Shown here: positions 61,953 to 64,000 of the stretch, in pieces
Numbering within the stretch: the stretch's first letter is position 1
Layout of the letters: the number at the start of each line of letters is the position of its first letter
Assembly: GCA_024401565.1 (NCBI GenBank)
Contig: JAKSKU010000003.1
Location: 26,610-90,609 of the forward strand
Length of the DNA: 64,000 nt
Origin: Paludibacteraceae bacterium
Lineage (GTDB): Bacteria > Bacteroidota > Bacteroidia > Bacteroidales > Paludibacteraceae
Direction of reading: 5' to 3'
Notes under the pieces: model-generated
The model's input: only the letters and a program-made list of their open reading frames with translations
Database searches by the model: none
Told to the model about the DNA's origin: nothing
Position numbers and translations under genes: made by a program

Positions 61953-61993
61953 TCATAAAATTATAGGGGCAATCATTGATTTGATTGCCCCTA
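61953..61993. repeat. Hairpin repeat family 2, copy C
   Basis: About 40 bp identical to copy A, covering the flank ATCATAAAATTATA and the GGGGCAATCA hairpin (61966-61991), but lacking the GTTTCCGTCGA tail. It is part of a 492-bp gene-free stretch (61865-62356) that otherwise holds a weak CCCATG/CATGGG-type palindromic region near 62070-62115 and the two terminators below. Confidence 0.85.
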
Positions 61994-62117
61994 ATTATAT
62001 CATTTAAGATTCCATATCGACGTTGGATTATTCCAAAAGCTTGGCTATCCTCAGAATTTGCCAACAAACCCATGAAATGGGTGACATAACACAGCCCCAT
62101 GTGCTAACGTGGGGATA

Positions 62118-62159
62118 AAAAAAGCACCGTCATTCATTTCTGAACGACGGTGCTTTTTC
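62118..62159. terminator. Bidirectional hairpin terminator; left member of a repeat pair flanking the serpin
   Basis: GCACCGTC/GACGGTGC stem with A7 before and T5 after. A 35-bp stretch recurs with one mismatch at 63730-63764, on the other side of the serpin gene. Confidence 0.8.
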
Positions 62160-62189
62160 ATCAGCAAAACAACAATTATAAATCAATGT

Positions 62190-62221
62190 AGAGACGCGAT
62201 GATATTGCGTCTCTTTTTTTT
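62190..62221 (+). terminator. Hairpin with T-run upstream of the serpin
   Basis: AGAGACGC/GCGTCTCT stem, 9-nt loop, then T7-8. It carries the same TAGAGACG start as the hairpins at 17965 and 57727. Confidence 0.75.
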
Positions 62222-62356
62222 GTTTTACACAATAATCATCAAATTATATCCGTTATACAATCGAACGAAAAATAAATTTACGGTTTTGTATATAGATTTT
62301 ACTGATTTAAGTTCTAGAACAAAAACAACCATGCAAATTTGCATTAAAACAAAAAT

Positions 62357-63706
62357 ATGACAACTATGAAAAAAAATCTGATTTGGGGATCTCTCTGTTT
62401 AGTAGCCCCATTATTCTTCGCAGCATGCGATGAGGAGATTGAGAGCAACGACGATCCGAAAAAAGAGACACCTAGCAATGAGCCAGATGAATTCTGCGAC
62501 ACACTAAAGGGATGGAATATCAAGCAACGTCAGCAAATTGCAGTACCTCTTGTGTTAACGGGAAAAGAACAGGAGGCGATCAACAAAAGTAATGCGTTTG
62601 CGAACCAGTTGATAAGCAAACTCATTAAGAAAGACACTAATATTGTTGTCTCTCCTATCAGTTTGGAGATTTTATTCGGCATGATCATGAACGGTCAGAA
62701 TGAAACCGCACTGAATGAGACAAAGGATGTGTTAGGATTGAGTGATCTATCTCTTGAAGACATCAACATCCTAATGAATAAAATCTCAACATCACTCAAT
62801 TCTAATCTTGATCCTACCTCTTATTTTGAGACGCAGAATGCCATTTGGTCAAACAATATTCTATTCAAGAAGAAGTTTGTAGAGACTGTCCAGAACAACT
62901 ATTCTGCATCTATCGCTAATCTTGACTTCAATGCGGAAGGATCATCAGACACGATCAACAATTGGTGTAAGGAAGCGACAAGAGGTATGATTAATCATTT
63001 GGTAGGCAAGGAAGAATTGAAAGAACTTGCTGCGGTAATGGCTAACGCTTGCTACTTCAAAGCAGAATGGGAAGGCAGATTCCATTGCATGGACAAATAC
63101 ACATTTTACGATAAAAACGGCAATGTTGTAAAAGACGATGCCTACAAGATGTGTAACCCAACCGCAAATATAAAATATGAAGAGACTGATTCATACGAAT
63201 TAGCCAGATTGCCTTATGGCAATGGTTCTTTCTACATGGATGTAATTTTGCCCAAAATTGGTAAAGACAATGACCAATTTCTACTAAATTTCGACTGGAG
63301 CAAAGTCAACCCACAAGAGTTTAAGAGAGTTGAAAATGGTTGGGACGTATCTTTTGTGTTTACAATGCCAAGATTTAAGGCTGATAATCACCACTCACTT
63401 CTTAAGATGATGAAGGATTTAGGAATGAAGAATATAAAAGCAACTCTTTCCGGAATGAATGAAGCTCTTTATATATCTAGCCTTGGTCAATTAGCAAATA
63501 TCGAAGTAGACGAAGAAGGGACAAAAGCAGCCGCTGTTTCATACGCTCTACTAGAGACATCTGGAGAGCACTTTAACTATTATATGAACGTCGATCGTCC
63601 ATTCTATTATGCCATTAGAGAGGCTAACACAGGCTTGATTTTGTTCGCTGGATACGTAGTTGTCCCTGACGATTACGTGGAGCCAGTAGAAGGAAAATAC
63701 TACTAA
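62357..63706 (+). CDS. Lipoprotein serpin (serine protease inhibitor family)
   Basis: 449 residues (ATG 62357, or 62366 nine bases later). Lipoprotein signal with lipobox LFFAACDE (Cys near 26), an acidic linker, then a complete serpin fold from about residue 70: VVSPISLEILFGMIMNGQNE, NACYFKAEWEGRF near residue 228, and the C-terminal RPFYYAIREANTGLILFAG. The reactive-centre loop hinge EVDEEGTKAAAVSYAL fits inhibitory serpins (small residues P12-P9); by the usual numbering the scissile bond falls near ETS-GE, so Ser is a candidate P1. Serpins trap serine or cysteine proteases; a surface one may protect against host or competitor proteases. Flanked by near-identical hairpin repeats. Confidence 0.94.
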   Translation: MTTMKKNLIWGSLCLVAPLFFAACDEEIESNDDPKKETPSNEPDEFCDTLKGWNIKQRQQIAVPLVLTGKEQEAINKSNAFANQLISKLIKKDTNIVVSPISLEILFGMIMNGQNETALNETKDVLGLSDLSLEDINILMNKISTSLNSNLDPTSYFETQNAIWSNNILFKKKFVETVQNNYSASIANLDFNAEGSSDTINNWCKEATRGMINHLVGKEELKELAAVMANACYFKAEWEGRFHCMDKYTFYDKNGNVVKDDAYKMCNPTANIKYEETDSYELARLPYGNGSFYMDVILPKIGKDNDQFLLNFDWSKVNPQEFKRVENGWDVSFVFTMPRFKADNHHSLLKMMKDLGMKNIKATLSGMNEALYISSLGQLANIEVDEEGTKAAAVSYALLETSGEHFNYYMNVDRPFYYAIREANTGLILFAGYVVVPDDYVEPVEGKYY

Positions 63707-63729
63707 AAATATAACACTTTCTCAACTAC

Positions 63730-63764
63730 AAAAAGCACCGCCATTCATTTCTGAACGACGGTGC
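63730..63764. repeat. Right member of the hairpin pair flanking the serpin
   Basis: 35 bp matching 62119-62153 with one mismatch (AAAAAGCACCG...CGACGGTGC). The T-run after the stem is lost here (GCGGTATT). Confidence 0.8.
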
Positions 63765-63789
63765 GGTATTTACATTTTGGATATAATTT

Positions 63790-63893
63790 GGAGATTATAT
63801 CGCAGTTGTCCAAAATGAGGATTGCAAAGGGCCCATGTTTGATTTATTTGGCCCTTGCCCCTCCCCAACGCGAGGCCGTAGGCCGAGCGTATC
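63790..63893 (+). repeat. Copy 5 of the 24-bp-TIR intergenic element (right end missing)
   Basis: Left terminus 63790-63813, GGGCCC-variant interior and CGAGGCCGTAGGCCGAGCGTAT, then unrelated sequence. The remaining ~100 bp to the window end contain no gene that I can support. Confidence 0.82.
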
Positions 63894-64000
63894 TACGAGA
63901 TGTAATCCAAGATCGGAATGAATACCATCGCTGGCATGTACCGACAATTATGAATATTCTTATGATAAATTCAAAAGATTTTTCAAAAAAATGAATTTGG

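Noticed and set aside
63761-63994. 77-codon ORF at the right edge of the window
   Set aside because: Starts in the serpin-flanking hairpin and runs through TIR element copy 5; no start context or family similarity.
1-64000. tRNA, rRNA, prophage or integrative-element genes
   Set aside because: Intergenic regions were read for cloverleaf-like and rRNA sequences and for integrase or phage structural genes; none were recognised apart from the IS30 remnant. A computed scan could still reveal small RNAs that I cannot see.

Overview
The window looks like the chromosome of a Bacteroidales bacterium, probably gut- or rumen-associated. Several signs agree: the Bacteroidetes promoter form (TTG or TTTG, about 19-20 bp, then TAnnTTTG) precedes many genes; starts lack strong Shine-Dalgarno sites; and families typical of the phylum are present (DUF2723, PorT-like barrel, BspA-type leucine-rich repeats, glycine-lipid acyltransferases, OmpA with thrombospondin-3 repeats). 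Five large secreted proteins end in a domain resembling the type A sorting signal of the type IX secretion system (T9SS), so the cell very likely has that system, although none of its machinery is encoded here. No rRNA, tRNA, prophage or CRISPR-Cas locus was seen.

Layout. 0-2.6 kb: a secreted CotH-type kinase and class II fructose-bisphosphate aldolase, minus strand. 2.8-16.1 kb: mostly housekeeping on the plus strand: DUF2723 membrane protein with a polysaccharide deacetylase, purD, then a tightly packed six-gene run (membrane protein, YqaA-type protein, DUF6242-like lipoprotein, mnmG, an ABC-F ATPase, a sodium/amino-acid symporter). 16.4-27.2 kb: DUF1846 protein, a small acidic ORF, a DUF4143 ATPase behind a 33-bp repeat array, panB, mtgA, a flippase, a glycine-lipid acyltransferase pair, ubiE/menG and DUF1015.

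27.5-45.0 kb is a surface and secretion region: a 2902-residue adhesin built from 33 MBG-like modules, an OmpA-family partner, a decayed T9SS cargo gene, a triple GH5-fold protein whose first two domains have lost their catalytic residues, and a two-esterase protein with a CBM6-like module. 45.1-47.2 kb holds an IS30 remnant with a 50-bp perfect palindrome and a second DUF4143 ATPase behind a 72-bp repeat array. 47.3-52.6 kb: aromatic amino acid lyase, PorT-like barrel, DUF4348-like protein, a small membrane protein and a Sel1-SUKH protein sharing a promoter block. 52.9-64 kb: a second, larger CotH protein, a MurC/Mpl-type ligase, thiL, a BspA-like protein, a YhcG-type nuclease and a lipoprotein serpin.

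Intergenic DNA is unusually structured. Five copies of a 127-142 bp element with 24-bp terminal inverted repeats, a 193-bp MITE-like element, a three-copy hairpin family around the BspA/YhcG genes, and many intrinsic terminators are described below. The strongest leads are the repeat arrays in front of both DUF4143 ATPases, the complementary decay of the three GH5 domains, and the four-module super-repeat of the adhesin.
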